From assembly GCA_958296065.1 (NCBI GenBank), contig CATQHX010000076.1, forward strand, positions 53,845-117,844: a stretch of DNA of 64,000 nucleotides. The letters are read 5' to 3'. Shown here piece by piece: positions 8,754-16,829 of this stretch. Under the pieces are notes generated by a model that did no database searches, was not told where the DNA came from, and worked only from the letters and a program-made list of their open reading frames with translations. This stretch comes from Vicinamibacterales bacterium. GTDB taxonomy: Bacteria > Acidobacteriota > Vicinamibacteria > Vicinamibacterales > UBA8438. Within the stretch, counting starts at the first letter, position 1. The number at the start of each line of letters is the position of its first letter. The position numbers and the translations under genes are program-made.

Positions 8754-9356
8754 ATGGCAATCAGTGCGGCGCAAGTAAAGGAACTTCGGGACCGGACCGG
8801 CGTCGGCTTCATGGAGTGCAAGGCGGCACTCGCCGAGGCCGACGGCGACATCGAGCAGGCGGTGACGATTCTGCGGACACGGGGCCAGGCCAAGGCTGCC
8901 AAGCGGGCGGGCCGCACGACCTCGCAGGGAATCATCGGCCACTACATCCATCAGGGCGGCCAGGTCGGCGTTCTCGTCGAGGTCGACTGCGAGTCGGATT
9001 TCGTGGCGCGCACCGACGACTTCCAGACTCTCGTCCGCGAGATCGCCATGCATATTGCTGCCGCCGATCCGCAGTACGCCAGTCGTGACGAGGTGCCAGC
9101 CGCCGAACTGGACCGCGAGCGCGCCATCTACCGTGCGCAGTTCGAAGGCTCGAACAAGCCGCCGGCTATCGTCGAGAAGATCGTCGAAGGCAAGCTCAAC
9201 AGCTACTACGAACAGATCGTGCTGGTCGATCAGCCGTCGATCCGTGACCCGAAGACGACGATCGGGGCGATGGTCACCGCTGCCATTGCCAAGCTCGGCG
9301 AGAACATCACGGTGGCCCGTTTCGCGAGGTTCAAGGTGGGCGAGGCGGGCGAGTAG
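8754..9356 (+). CDS. tsf: Translation elongation factor Ts
   Basis: Nucleotide exchange factor for EF-Tu. The 200-aa product begins MAISAAQVKELRDRTGVG (UBA-like domain), followed by FMECKAALAEADGDIEQAV and the core dimerisation domain with VDCESDFVARTDDF. The length matches short EF-Ts forms that lack part of the second core subdomain. The ATG at 8754 is chosen because the family N-terminus begins there. It lies 68 nt after rpsB. Confidence 0.96.
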   Translation: MAISAAQVKELRDRTGVGFMECKAALAEADGDIEQAVTILRTRGQAKAAKRAGRTTSQGIIGHYIHQGGQVGVLVEVDCESDFVARTDDFQTLVREIAMHIAAADPQYASRDEVPAAELDRERAIYRAQFEGSNKPPAIVEKIVEGKLNSYYEQIVLVDQPSIRDPKTTIGAMVTAAIAKLGENITVARFARFKVGEAGE

Positions 9357-9388
9357 CGCAGTGCGCCCCTTCGGGGAGGGTGCTGCGC

Positions 9389-9394
9389 TATAAT
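9389..9394 (+). promoter_or_regulatory. Possible -10 element upstream of pyrH
   Basis: A perfect TATAAT lies 77 nt before the pyrH ATG, just after an imperfect hairpin (arms CCCC/GGGG around 9366-9377, with GCAG and CTGC flanks). No recognisable -35 hexamer is found 16-19 bp upstream, so this may be an extended or activator-dependent promoter, or chance. The hairpin could attenuate read-through from tsf. Confidence 0.35.
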
Positions 9395-9470
9395 CGCAAC
9401 CGGCCGCGCACCGTCGTCTCCGGGGATTCCCGCTTTCGCACCAGACGGAACGGAGCCGGCTCGTTTCCCG

Positions 9471-10211
9471 ATGACCGGACGAGCCTGTCGGCGTGTCCTC
9501 CTCAAGCTCTCAGGCGAAGCGCTCGTCGGGGAGCAGTCCTCCGGTATCGACTCCACCGTCGCCGACCGGCTCGCCCGTGAAATCGCGGCGGTACAGGCAC
9601 TCGATGTCGAGATCGCCATCGTGATCGGTGGAGGCAACATTTTCCGGGGCCTGGCCGCGAGCGCCCGCGGAATGGACCGCGCCACCGCCGACTACATGGG
9701 GATGCTGGCCACGGTGATGAACGCGCTCGCGCTCTCCGATGCCCTCGAGCGGAACGGGGCCTCCACGCGTGTCGTCACGGCGATAGAGATGCGCGAGGTT
9801 GCGGAACCCTACGTGCGGCGACGCGCCGTCCGGCATCTCGAGAAGGGTCGCATCGTGCTCTTCGCGGCGGGGACGGGCAACCCCTATTTCACCACCGACA
9901 CCGCGGCCGCGTTACGGGCGATGGAGGTTCGGGCCGATGTCCTGCTCAAGGGCACGAAGGTCGATGGCATCTTCACGTCGGACCCAATGACCGATCCGAC
10001 GGCCACGCGCCTCGATCGGATCTCGCACCGGCAGGTGATCGAGCAGGGACTCAAGGTGATGGACGCGACGGCGATCTCGCTGTGCATGGACAACGGCATG
10101 CCGATCGTGGTCTTCAATCTGCGCACGTCAGGCAACATTCGGCGTGCTGTGCTGGGCGAACCGGTCGGTTCGCTCGTTACCGCAGCGCTCCCGGCGACCG
10201 TTCGGAGGTAG
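9471..10211 (+). CDS. pyrH: UMP kinase
   Basis: Hexameric amino-acid-kinase-fold UMP kinase, which makes UDP from UMP and ATP. LKLSGEAL (residues 11-18) and GGGNIFRG (53-60) are the phosphate-binding loops; TGNPYFTTDTAA and LLKGTKVDGIFTSDP are the nucleotide-binding signatures. Length 246 aa is normal. It is followed 7 nt later by frr, the conserved tsf-pyrH-frr order. Confidence 0.97.
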   Translation: MTGRACRRVLLKLSGEALVGEQSSGIDSTVADRLAREIAAVQALDVEIAIVIGGGNIFRGLAASARGMDRATADYMGMLATVMNALALSDALERNGASTRVVTAIEMREVAEPYVRRRAVRHLEKGRIVLFAAGTGNPYFTTDTAAALRAMEVRADVLLKGTKVDGIFTSDPMTDPTATRLDRISHRQVIEQGLKVMDATAISLCMDNGMPIVVFNLRTSGNIRRAVLGEPVGSLVTAALPATVRR

Positions 10212-10218
10212 CCACATC

Positions 10219-10788
10219 ATGACCGTGACCGATCCCGAATCTGCCCACGCGGACGCTGAACGGCGCATGGACGGCGCCGTGGAGCATGTACGGCGGGAGC
10301 TCGCCGGCGTACGCACCGGACGGGCCTCGATAAACCTCCTCGACAGCGTGCGCGTGGAAGCCTACGGCACCCAGATGCCGCTGAACCAGGTGGCCAGCCT
10401 GTCGGTGCCCGAATCGACGCTGATCGTCGCCGCGCCATTCGATCCGTCGCAGATAACGGCCATCGAGAATGCGATACGGAACGCCAACCTTGGATTGAAC
10501 CCGAGCAACGACGGCAAGGTAATCCGAATTCCCGTGCCCACCCTCACCGACGAGCGCCGCAAGGAGATGTCGCGCCTCGTGCACAAGTTGTCCGAGGAGG
10601 GTCGGACCAGCGTGCGACAGGTCCGGCGTGATACCAATGACGCCCTCAAGCGATTGCTGAAGAACCACGAGCTGTCCGAGGACGACGAGCGACGCGCGCT
10701 CGAGGACATCCAGAAGCTCACGGATACTCACATTCACGCGATCGACAATCTGCAGAAGGCGAAGGACGCGGAGCTGTTGGACCGCTAG
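10219..10788 (+). CDS. frr: Ribosome recycling factor
   Basis: Splits post-termination ribosomes together with EF-G. The 189-aa product contains MDGAVEHVRRELAGVRTGRA and the RIPVPTLTDERRKEM signature of the hinge region. The ribosome site GGAGG at 10204-10208 overlaps the end of pyrH and lies 10 nt before the ATG, indicating coupled translation. Confidence 0.97.
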   Translation: MTVTDPESAHADAERRMDGAVEHVRRELAGVRTGRASINLLDSVRVEAYGTQMPLNQVASLSVPESTLIVAAPFDPSQITAIENAIRNANLGLNPSNDGKVIRIPVPTLTDERRKEMSRLVHKLSEEGRTSVRQVRRDTNDALKRLLKNHELSEDDERRALEDIQKLTDTHIHAIDNLQKAKDAELLDR

Positions 10789-10844
10789 GACTACCGTCGT
10801 CGAGCCGTTCTCACCGCCCCGGGGCCCGGGCGAGGTACTCCGCC

Positions 10845-12023
10845 ATGTCAACGCTCACCCACCTCGAATGCTCGGCCGCCTGCGGCGCGCCGCTCCTCGA
10901 CCCCGACCGGGTCCAGCATCTCTGCTCCTGCGGCGCGCCGCTGCTGGCACGGTACGACCTCGCGGCCGCAGCCAACCGCTGGACGCGCGAGTCGCTTCGC
11001 GATCGCCCCCCGACGATGTGGCGCTATCGAGAGGCGCTGCCTCCCTTCGACGGAGCCGGACCCGTGACTCTGGGCGAGGGATTCACGCCGCTGGCCCACG
11101 CGCGGCGCCTCGGGGCCGCGGTGGGCATGGACCGGCTCTACATCAAGGACGAATCTGACAATCCGACCAACTCCTTCAAGGCCCGCGGCATGTCCGCGGC
11201 CGTGACCGTGGCCCGCAGACTCGGAGCAACCACGGTTTCCGTCCCATCCGCGGGGAACGCGGCCAACGCGGCCGCCGCCTACGCCGCCCACGCGGGGTTG
11301 GCGGCCAAGGTCTTCATGCCCCGTGATGTCAAGACCCCCTTCATCCGCGAATGCGAGCTCTACGGAGCGGAGGTAACGCTGGTTGACGGCTTGATCACCG
11401 ATGCGGGTCGAGCCGCCGCCGAGGCCGGCGCCCCACGGGGATGGTACGACGTCTCGACGCTGAAGGAGCCGTACCGCGTCGAAGGCAAGAAGACGATGGC
11501 CTACGAGATTGCCGAGCAGCTCGGCTGGGAGTGGCCGGACTGGATGATCTACCCGACCGGCGGCGGTACCGGCATCGTCGGCATGTGGAAGGCCTGCGCC
11601 GAGCTCGAAGCGCTCGGGTGGATGCCGGCAGGGACACGGCGACCGCGCATGGTCTCCGTGCAGGCGGAAGGCTGCGCGCCCATCGTCCGGGCCTTCCGTG
11701 ACGGCGACGAGCGCGCGACGCCGTGGGAGAACGCCCGCACCAGTGCGGACGGGCTGCGCGTGCCGCGAGCCATCGGCGACTTCCTCATCCTGCGCGCGCT
11801 GCGCGATAGCGGCGGCACGGCCGTGGCCGTGAGCGACGCCGACATGATCGCGGCGATGCGCGAGATTGGGGCCGCCGAGGGCATCAGCGCGGCACCGGAG
11901 GGTGGAGCGACGCTCGTAGCGCTGCGCGCTCTCCTCGACCGCGGCACGATCGCGCCGGCGGACCGGGTCGTGCTGTTCAACACCGGCGGTGCGCTGAAAT
12001 ACCTGGATCTGCTGGGTATATAA
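10845..12023 (+). CDS. thrC: Threonine synthase, first paralogue (PLP-dependent)
   Basis: Fold-type II PLP enzyme that converts O-phosphohomoserine to threonine. The 392-aa product has a small Cys-rich N-terminal module (Cys9, Cys13, Cys27, Cys29), TLGEGFTPL at about residues 75-83, the Schiff-base Lys112 in NPTNSFKARG, a Gly/Asn-rich PLP-phosphate loop (SAGNAANAAAAY) and a GGGTGIVGMW motif. Its closest relatives are expected among threonine synthases of the plant/archaeal-like group, but substrate proof is lacking; other threonine-synthase-like lyases share these motifs. A second, divergent copy lies downstream across a tRNA gene. Confidence 0.85.
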   Translation: MSTLTHLECSAACGAPLLDPDRVQHLCSCGAPLLARYDLAAAANRWTRESLRDRPPTMWRYREALPPFDGAGPVTLGEGFTPLAHARRLGAAVGMDRLYIKDESDNPTNSFKARGMSAAVTVARRLGATTVSVPSAGNAANAAAAYAAHAGLAAKVFMPRDVKTPFIRECELYGAEVTLVDGLITDAGRAAAEAGAPRGWYDVSTLKEPYRVEGKKTMAYEIAEQLGWEWPDWMIYPTGGGTGIVGMWKACAELEALGWMPAGTRRPRMVSVQAEGCAPIVRAFRDGDERATPWENARTSADGLRVPRAIGDFLILRALRDSGGTAVAVSDADMIAAMREIGAAEGISAAPEGGATLVALRALLDRGTIAPADRVVLFNTGGALKYLDLLGI

Positions 12024-12085
12024 TGAAAGATTGTGGTTGTTGGAATCGTCCACGACCACGCGTCCTGCCACTACGAGACAGGAAC

Positions 12086-12161
12086 GGGCCGCTAGCTCAG
12101 TTGGGAGAGCGCCGCGTTCGCAACGCGGAGGTCGTGGGTTCGAGTCCCATGCGGTCCACCA
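12086..12161 (+). tRNA. tRNA-Ala (anticodon CGC)
   Basis: A complete 76-nt cloverleaf with encoded CCA. The acceptor arm GGGCCGC pairs with GCGGTCC, the D stem is GCTC/GAGC, the anticodon stem CCGCG/CGCGG encloses loop TTCGCAA (anticodon CGC, reading GCG codons), and the T arm has GTGGG-TTCGAGT-CCCAT. A TATAAT at 12019-12024 overlaps the upstream stop codon and could serve as its -10 region, without a clear -35. It ends 19 nt before the second threonine synthase, so the two may share a transcript. Confidence 0.95.
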
Positions 12162-12180
12162 GCCACCATCCGGGCCGGTC

Positions 12181-13521
12181 ATGATCACGACCAACGCACC
12201 GTACCGCGCCGTGCTGCGCTGCATTCAGGGCTGCGGCGGCGAGCATTCCCTGCTGGAGCCGATCTACCGGTGCCCCACCTGCAACGACCTGCTGGAAGTC
12301 TCTCACGACCTGAACGCCCTCCGGGACCGCTCGGCGGGCTCCTGGATGAGGCTGTTCGACGAGCGCTACAAGCGTACCACCTGGCCGTACGGTTCGTCTG
12401 TCTGGGGCAAGAAGGAATGGGTCTGCCCCGACGTGGACGCCGACAGCATCGTATCGATGGACGAGGGGGGGACCAATCTCTTCTGGGCGGAGCGCTTCGG
12501 TCGGGAGCTCGGCATCAGCGACCTGTGGGTGAAGCTCTGCGGCAACTCCCATACGGGCTCCTTCAAGGACCTCGGCATGACCGTGCTGGTCTCGCTGGTC
12601 CGGCAGATGATGCGGCAGGGAGTCGCGATTCGCGCGGTTGCCTGCGCCTCGACCGGCGATACATCGGCATCGCTCGCGGCGTACGCCGCCGCGGGCGGCG
12701 TTCCCGCGATCGTGATTCTGCCGCGCGGCAAGGTCTCGACGGCGCAACTCGTCCAGCCCCTCTCCAACGGCGCCACCGTGCTTGCGCTCGACACGGACTT
12801 CGACGGCTGCATGGCGATCGTCAAGCGACTCTCGACCGAGGAGGGCATCTATCTGGCGAACTCGATGAACAGCATCCGTCTGGAAGGACAGAAGACGGTC
12901 GGGATCGAGATCGTCCAGCAGTTCGACTGGGAGGTGCCCGACGTCATCATCATCCCGGGGGGCAATCTCGGCAACGTGAGCGCTCTCGGCGCTGGCTTCG
13001 ACATGATGGAGGCGCTGGGCGTGACCGCCCGCCGCCCGCGCATCGTCGTGGCCCAGGCCGCCGCCGCCAACCCCTTGTATCGAGCGTACAACAACGACTG
13101 GAAGTTCGAGCCGATCAAGGCCGCCACGACACAGGCGTCAGCCATCCAGATCGGCAACCCGGTCTCTATCGACAAGGCGATCCGCACGCTACGCCGATAC
13201 GACGGCATCGTCGAGCAGGCGACCGAAGCCGAGCTGGCCGACGCGTCCGCCCGCGCGGATCGCACCGGCATGTACAACTGCCCCCATACGGGAGTCGCTC
13301 TCGCGGTGCTGACCAAGCTGCGTGCCCGCGGCGACATCGCGGCGAGCGATCGGGTCGTGGTGATCTCCACCGCGAACGGACTGAAGTTCACCGATTTCAA
13401 GCTCGACTACCACCGCGCGGCGGTCGACGCGCTGCAACCGCGTCTCGCCAACGCGCCGATCGAACTGCCGAACGACTACGACGCCGTGCGCCGGGCCGTG
13501 GCGCGCGTAACCGAAGACTGA
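12181..13521 (+). CDS. thrC: Threonine synthase, second paralogue (PLP-dependent)
   Basis: A 446-aa fold-type II PLP enzyme, again resembling threonine synthase but distinct from the upstream copy. The N-terminal zinc-ribbon-like module has Cys14, Cys18, Cys31 and Cys34. The Schiff-base Lys129 lies in HTGSFKDLGM, the phosphate loop is STGDTSASLAAYAAAGG, and SMNSIRLEGQKTVGIEI is typical of the bacterial threonine synthase family. The ATG at 12181 follows the tRNA-Ala gene directly. The first paralogue has NSFKARG where this one has GSFKDLG, so they belong to different subfamilies and may differ in substrate. Confidence 0.9.
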   Translation: MITTNAPYRAVLRCIQGCGGEHSLLEPIYRCPTCNDLLEVSHDLNALRDRSAGSWMRLFDERYKRTTWPYGSSVWGKKEWVCPDVDADSIVSMDEGGTNLFWAERFGRELGISDLWVKLCGNSHTGSFKDLGMTVLVSLVRQMMRQGVAIRAVACASTGDTSASLAAYAAAGGVPAIVILPRGKVSTAQLVQPLSNGATVLALDTDFDGCMAIVKRLSTEEGIYLANSMNSIRLEGQKTVGIEIVQQFDWEVPDVIIIPGGNLGNVSALGAGFDMMEALGVTARRPRIVVAQAAAANPLYRAYNNDWKFEPIKAATTQASAIQIGNPVSIDKAIRTLRRYDGIVEQATEAELADASARADRTGMYNCPHTGVALAVLTKLRARGDIAASDRVVVISTANGLKFTDFKLDYHRAAVDALQPRLANAPIELPNDYDAVRRAVARVTED

Positions 13522-13534
13522 CCGGCCGCCGTCC

Positions 13535-13564
13535 TTGACACTGTCGGCAGGCGCCATCGACAAT
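13535..13564 (+). promoter_or_regulatory. Promoter for a leaderless rhodanese-like gene
   Basis: TTGACA (13535-13540) and GACAAT (13559-13564) are separated by 18 bp. The downstream ATG at 13570 begins 6 nt after the -10 element, so the transcript should start at or within a base of the start codon. Confidence 0.65.
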
Positions 13565-13569
13565 AGCCC

Positions 13570-13944
13570 ATGGCCGTTCCGCGCATCACCAAGGAAGAGT
13601 TGCACCAGCGTATCGAAGGCGGCGACGCCACCGCACCGATGCTCGTCGACGTACGTCTCAAGTACCCGTACGAGCACAGTACCATCCGTCTGCCCGGCGC
13701 CATCCGCCTCGCTCCGCCGGACTTCGATACGTCGTCACTACCCCGCGACCGCGACATAGTGACCTACGACTCCGACCCGGAGGAACTCGTCGGCGCGCGC
13801 GTCGCCGCCGAGTTGATCCGTCAGGGCCAGCGCGCGAGCGTGCTGCAGGGAGGCATCGTCGATTGGCTGGCCGCCAAGCTCCCAACCGAGAGCAAGGACG
13901 CTCCCAAACAGAAGCCGCCGCAAGCCGGCTCTCTCAAGGGCTAG
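13570..13944 (+). CDS. Rhodanese-like domain protein, catalytic Cys replaced by Asp
   Basis: A single rhodanese-homology domain of 124 aa. It has the substructures MLVDVRLKYPYEHSTIRLPGA (residues 24-44) and DIVTYDSDPEELVGARVAAEL (62-82). At the position where active rhodaneses carry the persulfide Cys (VVYC-type loop), this protein has Asp67, so sulfur transfer is unlikely; such proteins act as binding or regulatory domains. The C-terminus (residues 105-124) is a Lys/Pro-rich tail. It appears leaderless and its TAG stop is the first base triplet of a dispersed repeat fragment. Confidence 0.85.
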   Translation: MAVPRITKEELHQRIEGGDATAPMLVDVRLKYPYEHSTIRLPGAIRLAPPDFDTSSLPRDRDIVTYDSDPEELVGARVAAELIRQGQRASVLQGGIVDWLAAKLPTESKDAPKQKPPQAGSLKG

Positions 13945-13970
13945 GCGTCTACGCCGCAGAACGCAACGGG
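13942..13970. repeat. Dispersed repeat, module B fragment
   Basis: Shares the CGCCGCAGAACGC core with the module B hairpin found elsewhere in the window (for example 60861-60915) and begins at the TAG stop of the rhodanese gene. The second half of the hairpin is missing. Confidence 0.55.
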
Positions 13971-14050
13971 GTGAGTTCTGTAGCGCGGAATCCTGGGGCG
14001 GTGGGGGCCGGGGCCGCACACGGAGCTCTGGCGACGGGTTCGCCGGCGCC

Positions 14051-14158
14051 AGCGCCCCGAAACGCCTCCCGGGCTCGGCTTTTCGGCCCGTCCGCCCGCT
14101 CCATGACCTTGGGCCTCAGCACTTCGCTGCGCCGCGTCCTGCGGCGCAGGCTCCTGGC
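14051..14158. repeat. Dispersed palindromic repeat, full copy 1 (modules A+B)
   Basis: Module A is CCGAAACGCC, loop TCCCGGGCTC, GGCTTTTCGG (one mismatch in the stem). It is followed by module B, ending GCGGCGCAGGCTCCTGG. The copy fills most of the 242-bp gap between the rhodanese and lolA genes. I see no gene in the rest of that gap. This is the most diverged of the four full copies. Confidence 0.8.
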
Positions 14159-14186
14159 CGGCATCCGGGCGACGCCGCACCGGTCC

Positions 14187-14876
14187 ATGGCGTTCGTGCG
14201 TCGGATCGCCGGGGCGGCCGTTCTGCTGTGTACCTGCACTCTGGCGGGGGGACCAACAGCCGGCCAGCCTCCTTCCGCGCCACCCATCGACGAGTTCGTG
14301 GCCCGTTTGCAGGCGCACTACGACCGTCTCGCCGACTTCTCGGCGGACTTCGAGCACCGTTACGCCGGCGGGGTGCTCCAGGCGACCGACATCGAGCGCG
14401 GCACGGTCCACGTCCGGAAACCAGGTGAATGGCGATTCGACTACGTCAGCCCCGAGCCCAAGCTCTTCGTCTGCGACGGCACGACCATCTACTCCTACTT
14501 TCCCTCCGACAGGCAGGTCGTCGTGAGCCCGTTGACGCCGGCCACGGGCGCGTCGACGCCGGCCTCCTTCCTGGCCGGGGAGGGTGACCTGCAGCGCGAC
14601 TTCGCGGCTCGCTACGCCGCCCGGCAGGCGCCGAACGGAGCCCGGTCCATCGAGCTGACGCCCCTTCGCAGCGGTGCGGACTACGAGTCTCTGCTCCTGA
14701 CCGTCGATGAGGCCACGATGGACATTCTCGAGATGGCCTCCACCGATTTTCAGGGTGGCGTGTCCACCTACGTGTTCTCCAACATCAAGCGCGACCAGGG
14801 TCTGTCCGATACCCTCTTCGTGTTCAACGCCCCCGAAGGCGTCGAGGTCATCACCGATGACATCTTCGCCCGGTAG
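14187..14876 (+). CDS. lolA: LolA-like outer-membrane lipoprotein carrier
   Basis: Periplasmic carrier that shuttles lipoproteins from the LolCDE exporter to the outer membrane. The 229-aa product starts MAFVRRIAGAAVLLCTCTLA (signal peptide, with Cys residues that could also form a lipobox). The mature domain shows the LolA pattern: DFSADFEHRY, GTVHVRKPGEWRFDYVSPEP (about residues 72-91), LFVCDGTTIYSYFP, and a late region on residual-mass patterns (FQGGVSTYVFSNI). The upstream in-frame ORF extension crosses the dispersed repeat and is rejected as a start. It overlaps the next gene by 20 bp. Confidence 0.9.
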   Translation: MAFVRRIAGAAVLLCTCTLAGGPTAGQPPSAPPIDEFVARLQAHYDRLADFSADFEHRYAGGVLQATDIERGTVHVRKPGEWRFDYVSPEPKLFVCDGTTIYSYFPSDRQVVVSPLTPATGASTPASFLAGEGDLQRDFAARYAARQAPNGARSIELTPLRSGADYESLLLTVDEATMDILEMASTDFQGGVSTYVFSNIKRDQGLSDTLFVFNAPEGVEVITDDIFAR

Positions 14877-16701
14877 ACCCTCGTCCCGCGGCGCCTCCCG
14901 CGTGCTGCTGGTCCTGCTGACCCTCATGGTCTCGGCCTGCGCGACCGCCGGCGCCCTGCGCAACGGGGAGCGCGCCGAACGCGAACGCAACTACGACCAG
15001 GCGGTCGTCATCTATACGCGCGCTCTGCAGGAACGGCCGCGCGACCGAAACCTCCAGCTCGCCCTCGAGCGCGCCCGATTGCGCGCTGCCCAGATGCACT
15101 ATGCGGAAGGAAGGCGACTCGAGCGGGATGCGCGGTGGGCGGAGGCGCTGGCCGAGTACCAGATCGCGTACGACCTGAACCCGGGCATGGCCGACATCGA
15201 GCGCGCCCTGCGCGGGGCGCAGGAGGCCATGCGTGCCGATCTGGCGGCCGCGCCGGAAGGCCTGACGGCGCTCGAGGCGCTCATCGACAACTCGTTCGAC
15301 GCCGCGCCTCCCGGGCTCGACCTGCCGCGGGACATCACCCTCCCCGACTCGGTCGTCTTCAGCAGCGAGAGCTCGCGCGCGGTCTTCGCCGCCCTGGGCC
15401 AGCTCACCGGCTTCAGCATCGTCTTCGATGCACAGTTCCGCGATACGCCCTTCTCCGGCGATCTGCGGGACATGACGTTCGACACCGCACTCGCGGTCGT
15501 TGCCGCCAGCACCGGCAACTTCTTCCGGGTCACCGCACCCGGCACCGTCACCGTCATCCCGGACACGCCGGCCAAGCGCCGCGAATACGAGGAGGAGATC
15601 ATCCGGACCTTCTACCTCAGCAACGCGGACGTCGCCGAGACCATAGACCTGCTGCGCCTGGTGGTCGACCTCCGCAGGCTGGCGCCGGTGACCGCCACGA
15701 ACGCGATCTCCATCAAGGACACGCCCGAGCGCATCGACGCCGCGGCGAGGCTCATCCAGGCCATCGACAAGGCACGCGCCGAGGTGGTCATCGAGGTGCA
15801 GTTGCTCGAGGTCGACCGGCAGATTCTGCGGGACTACGGTCTGCGCTTCATATCGAGCGGCGAGAACTCGGAGATCGGCGCCGGCGAATCGGCCACCAGG
15901 GACATCGACACGGATGCCCCCGCCACCGGCCTGGGGCTGTCCGTCGACGACCTGCGACGCGTGAGCGGCTCGAACCTGTTCGTCGCCAATCCATCCAGCA
16001 TGCTGCTGCGCCTGCTCCAGACGAACGGGAACACGCGGATCCTCGCCAACCCGCAACTCAGGACGTCGGACGGCGTCGCCGCCGAGGCGCACTTCGGGGA
16101 GCGCGTCCCGGTCCCGGTCACGACCTTCACGCCCTTTGCAGCCGGCGGCATCAGCCAGCAGCCGATTACCTCCTTCAACTACGAGGAGATCGGCGTCAAC
16201 ATTCTCATCACGCCGCGCGTGCACCACAACGACGAGGTCTCGCTGTCGCTCGAGGTCGAGATCAGCAACATCGCGGGGACCGGCTTCGGCGACCTGCCGC
16301 AGTTCGGGAACCGTTCGATCACGACGCGGATCCGGTTGCGAGACGGGGAAACCAATATCCTCGCCGGCCTTATCCGCGATGAAGAACGAGAGACACAGGA
16401 GGGCATTCCGGGTCTCAGCCGCATCCCTGTTCTCGGACGTCTCTTCGGCCGCACCCGAACCAACACCCAGGAGACGGACATCGTGCTCACGCTGAGGCCA
16501 CACATCATTCGGCCCCTCGCGCTGGACGAGAACGACCTGCGACCCTTCCGCGTGGGGGCCACCGCGCCGACCGCCGGAGCGGGAGGCGCGCAGTCGAACT
16601 CTTCCCGAGCGCAGCCGCAGCCGCGCCCCGGACGCACGCTGCCCGGATCAGCGGAAACGCAGCGGCCAATATCCGCGCCCGCGCCTGCGCCCGACCGCTG
16701 A
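14857..16701 (+). CDS. TPR-containing secretin lipoprotein (GspD/PilQ superfamily)
   Basis: A 614-aa outer-membrane secretin unrelated in detail to the PilQ at 2749-4188. The lipobox VSAC (Cys28) follows a hydrophobic segment; residues about 35-130 are TPR-like (NYDQAVVIYTRALQERPRD and AEALAEYQIAYDLNPG). An STN-type domain, an N1-like domain (TFYLSNADVAETIDLLRLVV) and a C-terminal secretin domain (ITPRVHHNDEVSLSLEVEIS, IPVLGRLFG) follow. The Ser/Pro/Gln-rich tail after residue 560 is low complexity. It could belong to a type II secretion or pilus-like system whose other genes are elsewhere. The start lies inside lolA, indicating coupled translation. Confidence 0.88.
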   Translation: MTSSPGRPSSRGASRVLLVLLTLMVSACATAGALRNGERAERERNYDQAVVIYTRALQERPRDRNLQLALERARLRAAQMHYAEGRRLERDARWAEALAEYQIAYDLNPGMADIERALRGAQEAMRADLAAAPEGLTALEALIDNSFDAAPPGLDLPRDITLPDSVVFSSESSRAVFAALGQLTGFSIVFDAQFRDTPFSGDLRDMTFDTALAVVAASTGNFFRVTAPGTVTVIPDTPAKRREYEEEIIRTFYLSNADVAETIDLLRLVVDLRRLAPVTATNAISIKDTPERIDAAARLIQAIDKARAEVVIEVQLLEVDRQILRDYGLRFISSGENSEIGAGESATRDIDTDAPATGLGLSVDDLRRVSGSNLFVANPSSMLLRLLQTNGNTRILANPQLRTSDGVAAEAHFGERVPVPVTTFTPFAAGGISQQPITSFNYEEIGVNILITPRVHHNDEVSLSLEVEISNIAGTGFGDLPQFGNRSITTRIRLRDGETNILAGLIRDEERETQEGIPGLSRIPVLGRLFGRTRTNTQETDIVLTLRPHIIRPLALDENDLRPFRVGATAPTAGAGGAQSNSSRAQPQPRPGRTLPGSAETQRPISAPAPAPDR

Positions 16702-16720
16702 ACACCGACCTTGCCGCCCG

Positions 16721-16827
16721 GCGCCCCGAAACGCCTCGCTGGCTCGGCGTTTCGGCCCATCACCCCCACTCCAGGAGCTTGCGCCTCGGCACTTCGCTTC
16801 GCTGCGTTCTGCAGCGCCAGCTCCTGG
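16721..16827. repeat. Dispersed palindromic repeat, full copy 2 (modules A+B)
   Basis: Module A is a perfect 10-bp stem (CCGAAACGCC/GGCGTTTCGG) with loop TCGCTGGCTC. Module B is a 57-bp hairpin whose ends CCAGGAGCT (16771-16779) and AGCTCCTGG (16819-16827) pair perfectly around the loop core CACTTCGCTTCGCT. It fills the gap between two convergent genes, the secretin and murA, where it could act as a bidirectional terminator, although no T-tract is present. Confidence 0.85.
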
Positions 16828-16829
16828 CT

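Noticed and set aside
16721..16827. Typical rho-independent terminator between the secretin and murA
   Set aside because: The hairpin is part of the dispersed repeat and has no T-tract on either strand; a terminator role is possible but not supported by sequence alone.
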